Shown: positions 8,428 to 17,441, counted from the first letter of the stretch. The stretch is DNA of 64,000 bases from CAYFHQ01 sp964342805 (GCA_964342805.1 CAYFHQ010000011.1:5405-69404); one strand, 5' to 3'. Notes: generated from the letters alone by a model not told the origin. Program-made: numbers and translations.

Positions 8428-9033
8428 ATGAGCAAAAAGCAAACCTTCACCAGCCAAACCAAACAGGTCATGACCAACATGAAAGAGGCCATCACCAATA
8501 CAGATATCAATGACTATAAGATGAAGAAAACCTGGCCCCTGGGCTTCATTAGTTTCTTTGGCTTTCCCAGCCTAGCCAATGCCCTTTCTGGCAAAGAGTT
8601 TTCTCCCTTTTTTATCCTGACCCTGGCTGCCCTGGTCTTCTTTGTCCCAGTGCGTAGAACCCAGCACCGGTGGGAAATTACCAAGGAAGAACTGGACTAC
8701 TACCGGAAGAACCCGGACGAAATTTCTCTAATCAACAATGCGACCAGTATTCGCTACAAGTACCTGACTTATGCCTTTATTCTTGGCTTTATACTGGTTG
8801 TCTTGTCTAAACTGGCAGTCCCAGCCCTGGCCCTTCTCTTGTCCACCTTTTGGTCGGAAGTGCTAAGGGACTTACTCTTTGAACTGGGCGTGGCCCTCTG
8901 GGGCGGTGCCATTACGACCTTTATTATGGAGTTACATGCCCTTAAAGAAGAGCAGGACTGTAAACGAAAGCAAGACATGCTCCGGTCCATGTTGGAACTG
9001 GACACCAAACCACCATCCAAAAAGAAGAAATAA
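8428..9033 (+). CDS. Membrane protein, unknown function
   Basis: A 201-residue protein with about four hydrophobic stretches (near 36-50, 57-74, 110-135 and 148-172) and a highly charged Lys-rich C-terminal tail ending PPSKKKK. I do not recognise the family. CAAGGAG lies before the ATG, a promoter is present upstream, and a hairpin terminator begins right after the stop, so it is a single-gene unit. The basic tail is probably cytoplasmic. Confidence 0.8.
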   Translation: MSKKQTFTSQTKQVMTNMKEAITNTDINDYKMKKTWPLGFISFFGFPSLANALSGKEFSPFFILTLAALVFFVPVRRTQHRWEITKEELDYYRKNPDEISLINNATSIRYKYLTYAFILGFILVVLSKLAVPALALLLSTFWSEVLRDLLFELGVALWGGAITTFIMELHALKEEQDCKRKQDMLRSMLELDTKPPSKKKK

Positions 9034-9071
9034 AAAGCAGAGACCTTGTCTGACGACATTGTCTCTGCTTT
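9034..9071 (+). terminator. Terminator of the 8428 gene
   Basis: Stem AAAGCAGAGAC/GTCTCTGCTTT directly after the stop codon. Confidence 0.85.
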
Positions 9072-9118
9072 CATTATTCATGCTTTTGATTGACGTATTG
9101 GTGCAACTGATTGCAAAC

Positions 9119-9856
9119 CTACCCCATCATAAACTCCTCCAAGGTAAGAACTGGCTCTTTCTTCTCCGTCTCCCCATCATCTATCCGCAAGCGTTTGTCT
9201 TGACCATAGTCCGCCAGGACCCCCTTCATGTAAGCAGCCATGGCTGCCAGGGACTGGCCCTTGAGGTCAACCTTAAAACCGTCCAAGTTGTGGACCTCTA
9301 TCCCTTCCTCAATGGACTTGGGCATGTTGGCCATGCTGGCAAATCCGATCAAGAGGGCGTTTTGTACATTGTAGAGCTCACCAACCACTTCTGGTGGCAG
9401 GCCGGGGACCCGCTGACAAATCATTGTGGTAAGCCTGACAAGGGAATCGTGCATTTCCACCTTGTCCTTCATGGCCACTTCCAACCTGATATTCTGTTCC
9501 AGAATGGTGTTTTTAATCATGATCAGTCGGATGTAGACAGGCTCATGGTCCAACACATAGGCCATACCCTGGAGGAACCAGTCTTGAAATTCAACCAAAG
9601 TCATGGTTTCAATTTGACTGAGATTGTCCTCCACAAGGGTCATTCGCTTGCGGTATTCCTCAAACAGGATCTCCATAAACAAGGCTTCTTTAGAAGGAAA
9701 ATAGTTGAACAAGGTCCCCTTAGACACCTGGGCCGCCTTGGCAATGTCAACCATCTTCAGCTCATGGAAGGTGGTGCTTTCATATAGTTCATAAGCCTTT
9801 TGCAAAATTAATGTAGCTTTTTTAGCCTTGGCTTGGTCAGTAGTTGCCCGTTTCAT
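9119..9856 (-). CDS. TetR/AcrR family transcriptional regulator
   Basis: A 245-residue repressor. The helix-turn-helix covers about residues 12-58 (HELKMVDIAKAAQVSKGTLFNYF), followed by a ligand-binding domain. GAGGTG precedes the ATG. It lies directly downstream of a short-chain dehydrogenase gene but has its own TTGACA-17-TATATT promoter, overlapped by one operator (9889-9901). The same 13-base operator occurs three times in the dehydrogenase promoter, so autoregulation plus control of the neighbour is well supported. The ligand is unknown; an alcohol, ketone, fatty or aromatic compound linked to the dehydrogenase is plausible. Confidence 0.94.
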   Translation of the reverse strand: MKRATTDQAKAKKATLILQKAYELYESTTFHELKMVDIAKAAQVSKGTLFNYFPSKEALFMEILFEEYRKRMTLVEDNLSQIETMTLVEFQDWFLQGMAYVLDHEPVYIRLIMIKNTILEQNIRLEVAMKDKVEMHDSLVRLTTMICQRVPGLPPEVVGELYNVQNALLIGFASMANMPKSIEEGIEVHNLDGFKVDLKGQSLAAMAAYMKGVLADYGQDKRLRIDDGETEKKEPVLTLEEFMMG

Positions 9857-9888
9857 TTCTTCACCTCTTCACTTACGGCTTACCCGTA

Positions 9889-9901
9889 ATGACTTAAGGT
9901 C
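9889..9901. promoter_or_regulatory. Operator TGACTTAAGGTCA before the TetR gene
   Basis: A 13-base palindrome of the form TGAC-N5-GTCA that overlaps the edge of the TetR gene's -10 element. It matches the three sites in the dehydrogenase promoter. Confidence 0.75.
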
Positions 9902-9929
9902 AATATAACGAATCCCAACAACCTTGTCA
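9901..9929 (-). promoter_or_regulatory. Sigma-A promoter of the second TetR gene
   Basis: Minus strand TTGACA (9924-9929), 17 bases, TATATT (9901-9906), placed between the dehydrogenase stop and the TetR start. Confidence 0.8.
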
Positions 9930-9935
9930 AATGGT

Positions 9936-10760
9936 CTACTTGACCTGGCTCATGATCACACGGTCAAACAAGCGGTCTCCCAGTAAACGACGCATGATGA
10001 CCAGGGGCTTGGCCAAGTAACCCACCAGGTAGCGTGTTTTGGGCTTTCTAGCTTCAATGGCCTTGAGCACTGTATTGGCAATCAGCTCAGGGCTGGAACC
10101 TGTTTGGCCTTCATAGGAACGAGCCGTTGCAGAGGCCACTTGCTGGGCCATGGCACTATAGGCCCCCTTACCAGAGTTTTTCATGACAGGTCCATCGGCG
10201 ACTACATTGCCAAAGTCCGTCAGAATAATACCAGGTTCCACAACAACCACGTCTATACCAAAGCCCTCTACTTCCAGTCGTAGGCAATCGGAAAAACCTT
10301 CTACCGCATGTTTGGTAGCATGGTACCAGGCACCCAGTGGTGTATAGATTTTCCCGCCCATTGAAGAGGTCATTATGATCTTGCCCCTGCCTTGCTTTCG
10401 CATATGGGGAAGGACTGTCTGGGTCATTTTCGCCAAGCCAAAAACATTTACATCGAACTGATAACGGGCGTCACTAAGGCTCACGTCTTCCACTGCCCCA
10501 TAAAGGCCAAAGCCTGCATTATTAAAGAGCACGTCAATCCGGCCCTGGTCACTTATGATCTGGTCAACCAACGCTTCCACTTGGTCCTCCTTGGAAACAT
10601 CAAGTTTGACTGTCTTGGCTCCCAGCTTTTTCAGGTCCTCCATCTTATCCAGTCGACGGGCTGCAGCGTATACTACATATCCCTTACTCAGCAACTTCTC
10701 AGCAGTCACCTTCCCCATTCCAGAAGATGCGCCCGTGATCAATACAACTTGTTTACTCAT
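9936..10760 (-). CDS. Short-chain dehydrogenase/reductase
   Basis: A 274-residue classical SDR oxidoreductase. The N-terminal Rossmann motif is TGASSGMG (residues about 9-16), followed by NNAG, the catalytic serine region MTSSMGG, and the YHATK (Y-x-x-x-K) active site. Substrate is not predictable; the C-terminal part (LKAIEARKPKTRYLVG) is like many ketone or fatty-chain reductases. The start at 10760 has GGAG 6 bases upstream; upstream extension would run through operators. It is transcribed from a consensus promoter at 10833-10861 that is covered by three TetR operators, so it should be tightly repressed until an inducer is present. Confidence 0.93.
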   Translation of the reverse strand: MSKQVVLITGASSGMGKVTAEKLLSKGYVVYAAARRLDKMEDLKKLGAKTVKLDVSKEDQVEALVDQIISDQGRIDVLFNNAGFGLYGAVEDVSLSDARYQFDVNVFGLAKMTQTVLPHMRKQGRGKIIMTSSMGGKIYTPLGAWYHATKHAVEGFSDCLRLEVEGFGIDVVVVEPGIILTDFGNVVADGPVMKNSGKGAYSAMAQQVASATARSYEGQTGSSPELIANTVLKAIEARKPKTRYLVGYLAKPLVIMRRLLGDRLFDRVIMSQVK

Positions 10761-10806
10761 GATATGCTCCAATCCTCCACATGACGTGGACTTCAATCCC
10801 TTTAAT

Positions 10807-10883
10807 TGACCCGAGGTCATTTTGTTGATTTCATTATATTGACCCATGGTCATTTTGTCAACATATTAATTGACCGCGAGTCA
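10807..10883 (-). promoter_or_regulatory. Consensus promoter with three embedded TetR operators
   Basis: Minus strand TTGACA (10856-10861), 17 bases, TATAAT (10833-10838), a perfect sigma-A consensus. Three 13-base palindromes lie at 10807-10819 (TGACCCGAGGTCA), 10840-10852 (TGACCCATGGTCA, wholly inside the spacer) and 10871-10883 (TGACCGCGAGTCA). Spacings of 33 and 31 bases put them on about the same helix face. Confidence 0.88.
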
Positions 10884-10933
10884 TTTCAAAACTATAAAAA
10901 CCAGTCTATCAGCCAAATCTAAGCACAAAAAAA

Positions 10934-10994
10934 ATTGAGACCCTGCTCCCCCCTCAATGGGCCTAGCGGCCACAAGGAGAGACACGGTCTCAAT
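10934..10994 (-). terminator. Probable terminator of the beta-propeller lipoprotein gene
   Basis: Outer stem ATTGAGACC/GGTCTCAAT with inner GGCC/GGCC and CTCC/GGAG pairing, and an A-run on the plus strand at 10927-10934. Confidence 0.65.
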
Positions 10995-11015
10995 AGCTTT
11001 CTTAATAGTATTCTC

Positions 11016-11911
11016 TTATCGATATGCTTCTACATCAAACTTCACCCAGTAAATGTCCCGACCTTGACTGTTCTCCCGAACAAAGAACAAGACGCGGCCA
11101 TCCGGCGACACCTGGGGCATGGCGTCCCAGTCACCAGAGTTGATGGTCGTTCCCAGGTTAATGGGTTGACCGACTAAACCATTTTCTATAAAGGCAATGT
11201 ACAAGTCGGCACTCCCCTGGCCCCCAGCCTTGGTGGAGTCAAAAATCAGATAGGACTCATCCGGTGCCACAAAGGGGTGGCTGGCATAGGTATAACCCGC
11301 CAGGGAGGCAATGGCCTCTGGCTCGCTATATCCGGTCTCAGTGACATGAGACCTTAGAATCCCCACCCCTTCTCGGGTGAAGTAAACCCTACCACTATGG
11401 GTTTCAGACAAATTGTATTCCTTATAAGCAGAGTTCACAGGATCTGGCATGGACTCCGGGTCACTCCAACCACTTTCGGTCCGCTCTATGTAATAGATAT
11501 CATTGGGTTTACCCTTCATGGAGGACGTCTCAGAGGAAAAATATAGCCTTTGCCCAGAAGGAGAAAATACAGGTTCCATAACCCCCAGGCCTGTCAAGTC
11601 CATGACCTCAGGCAATTGCCAGAGACCGCCTTGGTCTCTTTCCACTATGTAGATCTGCCTCTTTCCCTCCCCATCCATATCCCCATAGAAGAAGGTGGTC
11701 AAGTCCCTATTAAATGTTGGCGGATACTCTGACCGGTCCGTGGATATCCCACCAAGAGCAAAGACCCCTGGTTCTTCCGGTGGCGGTGGTTGAGAAAAAT
11801 AGTCTTCATAAGTCGTCGGCAGGCAACCTGAGAAAAGAAAGCTGGCCCCAGGACCAGCGTTATTAACTTTGCCTTGTTTTTCATTTTTCTGTTCTTCGTC
11901 CAATTATTCAT
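11016..11911 (-). pseudogene. Lipoprotein with TolB/PD40-like beta-propeller, frameshifted in the signal peptide
   Basis: The main frame encodes a secreted six-bladed-type repeat protein: repeated blade signatures such as PVFSPSGQRLYFSS, HPFVAPDESYLIFDS and PQVSPDGRVLFFV mark PD40/TolB-like propellers that bind proteins or ligands. The ATG at 11911 has AGGGGAAG upstream and opens a signal peptide (NKAKLITLVLG) in one frame, while the lipobox (FLFSGC) is in another. Adding one G to the G4 run at 11846-11849 joins them into LVLGASFLFSGC, a complete lipoprotein signal, and yields 298 residues. So it is a one-base deletion, a phase-variable tract or a sequencing error; the rest is intact. Confidence 0.75.
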
Positions 11912-11919
11912 TTCTTCCC

Positions 11920-13044
11920 CTATCCCAGCAAACCAGAATACTGGTAGAGCCAGTATAAGACTACAATGAGAGCCATGGTCACTCCCGGATAGCCATAGAG
12001 CTTGTACACACTCTGGGGCATGTCCCCCTGGACCTCACCTGTTTGGCCATTGACCAAGTACTGGTAGACCTTGCCCTTGTACTCATAGGCAGAAATCCAC
12101 ACTGGGACCAGCAAGTGTTTGTACTTCACGTCCCTATACTGGGCAGCCACCCGCATGTTTTTTACGTGGTTGGCATGGACCTCATAGCCCACATCCATGG
12201 ATATCTTGTTCTTCATGACTTCCTGGGCGTCTCTAAGTCCGTTCTCCTTGTCGATCCCATACTTTTCTGCAAGGAAACCCGACAAGTAACCAGGCTGGTA
12301 GGGGACCAATTTGTCAAAATAGTAGGGCTTGAGGGCCTCCATGTGCCGATCATTGATCTTGACAGACGCATTGACCAGGACATTGTCAAAATGCCGGTCT
12401 ATATGGCCACTCTTGGACCGCCATTCCATCCGCCCATCATGACGCCAGGCAGACCCTGTTAGGTCTCCCAGGGTATCCACCTTAGTGGACGATGACCCTA
12501 AAGCGGTCCGGCTATACTCACAGTGGTAGTAGCCATCCACGTCTGCATCGAAGGCCCAGTGGGGCACGTAGACCCCTTGCAAGCGGTCTGTCATATGCTT
12601 TTTTTGAAGGGCATTGGGTGCCAGCCACTGGCGGCGTATCCACTTGAGGTACTGGTCTTGGGCCTGCTCACGGGTAATGGAAAAAGGGATCACAGATTCT
12701 GGACGCAGGCCCGCATCTTCTTCCCCTGTGACCACTTGGTTGGACCCACAGTAGGCGCAAAAGGTAGACGTCTGAGACGCTTCCATAACAGCACTGGACC
12801 CACACTGGTTGCAGTGGATGGTCACCGTGGCCAGGCCCCAGTCGTGACTGTCTTCTTTTTCCGATTGACCAAAGTCATACGTCTCTATGGCAACCCCTTC
12901 TTGACCCAGGGTCACCATATTGTCGCAGTAGTCACACTTTAGCATTTGCGACATGGGGTCAAAGGCCATGTTGCCCCCACAGGCAGGACAAGGAAAATTG
13001 TCTGCGTGGGGGTCCAGGGCCATGGGTTCTTTCTTTTTGTCCAT
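11920..13044 (-). CDS. Zinc-ribbon membrane protein, YdjG-like (copy 2)
   Basis: A 374-residue protein with two N-terminal TFIIB-type zinc ribbons (CPACGG...CDYCDN near residues 19-40 and CNQCGS...CAYCGS near 78-100), a long middle domain, and one C-terminal membrane helix (MALIVVLYWLYQY). The conserved element VYQYLVNGQTGEVQG precedes the helix. It resembles Bacillus YdjG, part of a membrane-stress group that recruits PspA. It is a paralogue of the gene 28 bp upstream. The ATG at 13044 has GGAGG 5 bases before it. Function is inferred from the neighbourhood only. Confidence 0.82.
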   Translation of the reverse strand: MDKKKEPMALDPHADNFPCPACGGNMAFDPMSQMLKCDYCDNMVTLGQEGVAIETYDFGQSEKEDSHDWGLATVTIHCNQCGSSAVMEASQTSTFCAYCGSNQVVTGEEDAGLRPESVIPFSITREQAQDQYLKWIRRQWLAPNALQKKHMTDRLQGVYVPHWAFDADVDGYYHCEYSRTALGSSSTKVDTLGDLTGSAWRHDGRMEWRSKSGHIDRHFDNVLVNASVKINDRHMEALKPYYFDKLVPYQPGYLSGFLAEKYGIDKENGLRDAQEVMKNKISMDVGYEVHANHVKNMRVAAQYRDVKYKHLLVPVWISAYEYKGKVYQYLVNGQTGEVQGDMPQSVYKLYGYPGVTMALIVVLYWLYQYSGLLG

Positions 13045-13071
13045 AAGGGCCTCCAAGGTTAACCTTTGCTT

Positions 13072-14205
13072 TTATCCTAGGCCGGGTTCAGGCACAGGTC
13101 CATTCATATTGGCAAAGAGAATAATCAGTCCAATCACACCCAGGAGGGCGATCACAATAAGGGCAATCTTCATCCAACTGATTGGCGCCTCCCCTTGGAC
13201 TTCCCCTGTCTGGCCGTTAACCATGTACTGGTAGGTCTTCTCGTTAAAGATATACGACGAGATCCATACGGGTAGAAGCAGGTGCTTGTAGGTGATGTCG
13301 TCAAAACTGGTTTGAACCCTAAGACCACGGACATGGTCTGCATGCTGCTTTTGAATAATATGGGTCCGGATGGTATTCTCCATATTGCCCTGGGCCCGGG
13401 TGAAGCCTTCTTGCAAGTTAACCGCATACTTTTCAGCTATAAAGCCTGACAAGTACTCCGGCTGGTAGGGCACCAAGTCCTTTAAATAGAAGGGCTCCAG
13501 TTTTTCCATTTTCTCATGGTAGAACTTACCTGAGGCATTGATCAAAATATCATCAAAACTTTCCCCATGGTGGCCGCTCTTGGGATACCAACGGGTTTTA
13601 CGGACCTGGCGGGTCTTGGTGACCACCTTGCCGTCCTCAGTAGTGGTATAGGTCTCTGTCACATAGTAGTCATGGCCTACTTCACAGTGGTAGTAGGAGG
13701 ACGTTGAAGCGTCATAGGTCCAGTGGGGAACATAAACACCCGTTAAGCGGTCGGTCTTATGCTCATTCTTCAGGGCCCGAGGCGCCATCCACTTCTTCCT
13801 GATCCACTTGTCGAACTCTTGGTTGGCCTTGACCCGGTCAATTTTAAAGGGAATGAGGGACTCTGGCCGTATGCCTGCGTCGTCTTCCTCTTGGACCACA
13901 TGACTGGACCCGCAGTAGGCACAGAAGTTGGCCGTTTCTGCCTTATCCATTACAGAATTGGCCCCACAGGAGTTACAGTGGACCGTCACAGTCCCCACAC
14001 CCCAGTCATGGGAGGCCTGTTCCCCTGCTGTTTCAAAATCATATTCCTGAATGGTCATGCCTTCGCTTTTCAACTCAACCGCATTGTCACAGTAGCCACA
14101 CTTGAGCATTTGTGACCCTGGGTCAAAGCGCATCTGTCCGCCACAGGCGGGACATGGAAAACTATCGGTCTCTTGTTCTGGCAACTTATCCACTTGATCG
14201 CTCAT
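13072..14205 (-). CDS. Zinc-ribbon membrane protein, YdjG-like (copy 1)
   Basis: A 377-residue protein with the same plan as the next gene: paired zinc ribbons (CPACGG...CGYCDN and CNSCGA...CAYCGS), a middle domain containing VPHWTYDA and YQYMVNGQTGEVQG, and a C-terminal membrane helix (IALIVIALLGVIGLIILF). Its start codon directly follows the stop of the SPFH gene (TAA then ATG), so translation is coupled. The middle domain has an insertion with a Tyr/Thr-rich segment (YYVTETYTTTEDG) missing from copy 2. It probably works with the SPFH protein at the membrane; metal binding is inferred from the cysteines. Confidence 0.83.
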   Translation of the reverse strand: MSDQVDKLPEQETDSFPCPACGGQMRFDPGSQMLKCGYCDNAVELKSEGMTIQEYDFETAGEQASHDWGVGTVTVHCNSCGANSVMDKAETANFCAYCGSSHVVQEEDDAGIRPESLIPFKIDRVKANQEFDKWIRKKWMAPRALKNEHKTDRLTGVYVPHWTYDASTSSYYHCEVGHDYYVTETYTTTEDGKVVTKTRQVRKTRWYPKSGHHGESFDDILINASGKFYHEKMEKLEPFYLKDLVPYQPEYLSGFIAEKYAVNLQEGFTRAQGNMENTIRTHIIQKQHADHVRGLRVQTSFDDITYKHLLLPVWISSYIFNEKTYQYMVNGQTGEVQGEAPISWMKIALIVIALLGVIGLIILFANMNGPVPEPGLG

Positions 14206-15369
14206 TTATTCCCCCGCTTTTGCCCCACACTCTGGACAGAACTTGGCACCGGCCTTCATGGTCGCACCACAGTCGCTGCAGTGCTTTTCCGTATTTTGAG
14301 CTGTTCCGCAGTGGGAACAGAACTTGGCTGACTCCTTAATTTCTTCTCCGCACTTGACACAAGGTTTCATTTTAGGCCCTGTTGATGCGCCACATTCCGG
14401 ACAGAACTTGGCACCCACACGGATTTGCGCCTGACAACTTGGACATGCCATGGTCGCTGGTTGGGCCTGACCGCCACCTTGTTGTGGTTGTTGGCCCTGT
14501 TGCTGGTTCATTTGTCCCATGGCACCTGCCATGGCCTGGCCGACACCCATGCCTGCGCCCATGCCTGCACCCATGCTGGCAAAGCCGCCACCCTCATTTT
14601 GGGCTGCGTCTCGAATGGCTTCGGCTGTCTGATATTGCATGTACTTGTTCATGTCTCCCAAGGCACCCATGGAAGACCGCTTGTCCATGGCTGCTTCCAC
14701 TTCTTGTGGAAGAGAAAGGTTTTCGATGGTCAGGTCTGTAATGGTCAGGCCGTACTGGTCGAACTTGCCCTTGAGCTTGTCCTTGGCCCCTTCACCCAGT
14801 TCATCGTAGTTCATGGCCAGGTCCAGGGCTGGAATCTGTGACTCACCAATCAGGTCAGCCAAGGAAGAAATGACTTGCTTCTTCAGTTGTGGCGTAATCA
14901 CTTCCGTGTCCCCAAAGGAGTTTGTTCCCGTTACGTCCTTCATGAACTGGACAGGGTCTGACACCTTATAGGCAAAGGTACCAAAGCCTCTGAGGCGAAT
15001 AACACCAAAGTCTGGGTCCCGCATCATGATTGGGTTTGTTGTACCCCACTTCTGGTCTAAGAACTGCTTGGTGTTGACGAAGTAAACCTCAGCCTTAAAG
15101 GGAGAGTTAAAGCCATAGGGCCAGCTCTTTAGCTTGGTCAGGATCGGCAGGTTTTCTGTTTCCAAAGTGTACATGCCTGCTTCAAAGACGTCAGCAATCT
15201 GGCCTTCGTTGACGAAGATGGCCACTTGCGACTCTCTTACGGTCAGCTTGGCCCCCATCTTAATCTCATTGCCCTGAACAGGGAAACGGTAGATAATCCG
15301 GTCCGTCCGCACGTCCGTCCATTCAATAACTTCAATGAATTGTCCCTTAATAAAATCAAATAGTCCCAT
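14206..15369 (-). CDS. SPFH-domain protein with C-terminal zinc ribbons (YdjI/virion-core-like)
   Basis: A 387-residue protein. Residues 1-215 are an SPFH (band 7-like) domain starting MGLFDFIKGQFIEVIEW, typical of Bacillus YdjI. A Gly/Met/Gln-rich linker (about 270-305, with MGAGMGAGMG) follows, then three zinc-ribbon units: CPSC...CPEC, CVKC...CSHC and CSDC...CPEC. In Bacillus the related protein recruits PspA to stressed membranes. GGAGG precedes the ATG. It is the first gene of an operon with two YdjG-like genes; no PspA/LiaH gene is in the window. Confidence 0.88.
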   Translation of the reverse strand: MGLFDFIKGQFIEVIEWTDVRTDRIIYRFPVQGNEIKMGAKLTVRESQVAIFVNEGQIADVFEAGMYTLETENLPILTKLKSWPYGFNSPFKAEVYFVNTKQFLDQKWGTTNPIMMRDPDFGVIRLRGFGTFAYKVSDPVQFMKDVTGTNSFGDTEVITPQLKKQVISSLADLIGESQIPALDLAMNYDELGEGAKDKLKGKFDQYGLTITDLTIENLSLPQEVEAAMDKRSSMGALGDMNKYMQYQTAEAIRDAAQNEGGGFASMGAGMGAGMGVGQAMAGAMGQMNQQQGQQPQQGGGQAQPATMACPSCQAQIRVGAKFCPECGASTGPKMKPCVKCGEEIKESAKFCSHCGTAQNTEKHCSDCGATMKAGAKFCPECGAKAGE

Positions 15370-15423
15370 CTGGTTCCTCCTTAATTGGTCTCATAGTAAA
15401 ATAATACCATGAATTACCGCCCC

Positions 15424-15453
15424 TTGCCATTCCGTAGCCAAAAGAGATAGAAT
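15424..15453 (+). promoter_or_regulatory. Probable promoter of the ABC-F gene
   Basis: TTGCCA (15424-15429), 18 bases, TAGAAT (15448-15453), 41 bases before the start codon. Confidence 0.6.
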
Positions 15454-15494
15454 GGGTTGTACATGTGAAAACAGCACAGATTGGAGCTAAGTAA

Positions 15495-17372
15495 ATGTCA
15501 TTATTATTGGCTGAAAATATATCGAAAAGTTACGGGGATAAAACCCTCTTTACAGGCCTTGGCCTGGTTGTGGAAAATAAGGACAAAATTGGCCTCATCG
15601 GGGTCAATGGTACAGGCAAGTCCTCCCTGCTGGATATCCTAGCGGGTATTGAGCCCCCAGACGAGGGTTCTGTCACTCGGACTGGAGAGGTTCATGTGGA
15701 GTACCTCCGCCAGGACCCGGACATGAACCCGGACCATACCATCCTCCAGGAGGTCTTCCATACGGACACCCCCCTGCTGAATGTGGTGCGGTCCTATGAA
15801 GTGGTTTCTGCCCAACTGGAAAAAGACCCTGGCAACGTAAAGCTACAGGGTGAAATTCTGAAGATTACAGACCAAATGAATGCCATGGACGCGTGGAACT
15901 TTGAGTCCAAGGTCAAAACGGTCCTGACGAAACTGGGTGTCCATGATTTTGACGCTAAGATTTCCACCCTGTCCGGTGGTCAAAAGAAGCGGGTTGCCCT
16001 GGCTGGTGCCTTGGTTTCCCCTTGTGACTTGCTGATCCTGGACGAACCCACCAACCATTTAGATAACGATACCATTCAATGGTTAGAAAACTATTTGCTA
16101 AATCTTAAGACTGCCTTAATCATGATCACCCACGACCGTTACTTCCTAGACCGGGTGGTCAATAGAACCATAGAACTGGACCTGTCCGGCCTTTATAGCT
16201 ATGACGGCAACTATTCCTACTTTGTGGAGAAAAAGGCAGAACGACGGGAAATGGCCGCCACCATGGAACGCAAACGCCTTAACCTCTACCGGAGCGAGTT
16301 GGCCTGGATTAGGGCAGGTGTCCAGGGTCGAGGGACCAAACAAAAGGCCCGGATTCAGCGGTTCCAAGAACTAAAGCACACCTCCTATGCAGTCAATGAG
16401 GAGCAAATGGAGATTTCAGTGGCCCACCGCCGCCTAGGAGGCAAGGTCCTAGAAATTGAAGGCCTGGCCAAGGCCTTTGACCAACCCCTCTTTGATAACT
16501 TCTCCTATGTGGCCAAGCCGGGAGACCGGGTGGGCATTGTTGGAGCCAACGGGGCGGGTAAGTCTACCCTCCTCAATATACTGACTGGAAAACTCCAAGC
16601 AGACGCAGGGCAGATTGACATTGGGTCAACGGTGGAACTGGGCTACTTCTCCCAGTTGTCTGAAGAAATGGATGTATCCCAGCGACCCATTGACTATATC
16701 CGAGACCAGGCTGAGTTTGTCACCACTGCCGACGGCATGAAGATCACAGCTGCCCAAATGATGGAGCGTTTCCTCTTTGACAAGAACCTCCAGTGGACCC
16801 GGATCGACAAGTTGTCCGGTGGAGAAAGACGACGCTTGTACCTCCTGGCCATCCTCATGCGGTCACCAAACATCCTCATTTTGGACGAGCCTACCAACGA
16901 CCTGGACATCGACACCCTCAAGGTCCTGGAAGGTTACCTGGACGACTTTAAGGGCATTGTCATAACCGTCTCCCACGACCGTTACTTCCTGGACCGAACA
17001 TGCAACATGATCTGGGCCTTTGAACCAGGACCCCGGGTCATTCAACATGTGGGTAACTACTCGGACTATGTGGTCTACCGGGAGGAAAACCTGCAAGTGG
17101 CCACCAAGGCCAAAGAAAAGCCTGCTGACCAGAAGACCCAGCAAACGGAAAAGAAGAAAGTGAAGTTGTCCTATAAGGAAAAACGGGAGCTGGAAGAACT
17201 GGAAACCACCATTCCCAAACTGGAAGACCGCCTGGAACAGATTGAAGCAGAGATGGTTGAGTATGCTTCATCCTATGGCAAGCTAGCAGAACTGACAGAG
17301 GAAAAGGACGCCATAGAAGAGAACTTACTCTTTAAATTGGAGCGTCTGGAGGAACTCCAGGAACTAGCTTAA
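15495..17372 (+). CDS. uup: ABC-F family ATPase, Uup type
   Basis: A 625-residue soluble protein with two ABC ATPase domains in tandem and no membrane segment, which marks the ABC-F family of ribosome-acting factors. Walker A motifs are GVNGTGKSS (about 36-44) and GANGAGKST (about 351-359); signature motifs LSGGQKKR and LSGGERRR; Walker B LLILDEPTNHLD and ILILDEPTNDLD. The inter-domain linker is basic. The C-terminal 90 residues form an antiparallel coiled coil (LEELETTIPKLEDRLEQI), the hallmark of Uup over EttA or YkpA. Role: relief of ribosome problems such as stalled P-site complexes. GGAG lies before the ATG. Confidence 0.9.
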   Translation: MSLLLAENISKSYGDKTLFTGLGLVVENKDKIGLIGVNGTGKSSLLDILAGIEPPDEGSVTRTGEVHVEYLRQDPDMNPDHTILQEVFHTDTPLLNVVRSYEVVSAQLEKDPGNVKLQGEILKITDQMNAMDAWNFESKVKTVLTKLGVHDFDAKISTLSGGQKKRVALAGALVSPCDLLILDEPTNHLDNDTIQWLENYLLNLKTALIMITHDRYFLDRVVNRTIELDLSGLYSYDGNYSYFVEKKAERREMAATMERKRLNLYRSELAWIRAGVQGRGTKQKARIQRFQELKHTSYAVNEEQMEISVAHRRLGGKVLEIEGLAKAFDQPLFDNFSYVAKPGDRVGIVGANGAGKSTLLNILTGKLQADAGQIDIGSTVELGYFSQLSEEMDVSQRPIDYIRDQAEFVTTADGMKITAAQMMERFLFDKNLQWTRIDKLSGGERRRLYLLAILMRSPNILILDEPTNDLDIDTLKVLEGYLDDFKGIVITVSHDRYFLDRTCNMIWAFEPGPRVIQHVGNYSDYVVYREENLQVATKAKEKPADQKTQQTEKKKVKLSYKEKRELEELETTIPKLEDRLEQIEAEMVEYASSYGKLAELTEEKDAIEENLLFKLERLEELQELA

Positions 17373-17441
17373 GGCTCTACCCAGGAGCCAAGTTCCACAA
17401 GCTGCATAGCCAGATGACACGGCAACTAAACCAAAAAATAT

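Noticed and set aside
8879..9787. A 302-codon plus-strand frame across the membrane protein and the second TetR gene
   Set aside because: It is antisense to the TetR gene, crosses a terminator and has no ribosome binding site or family features.
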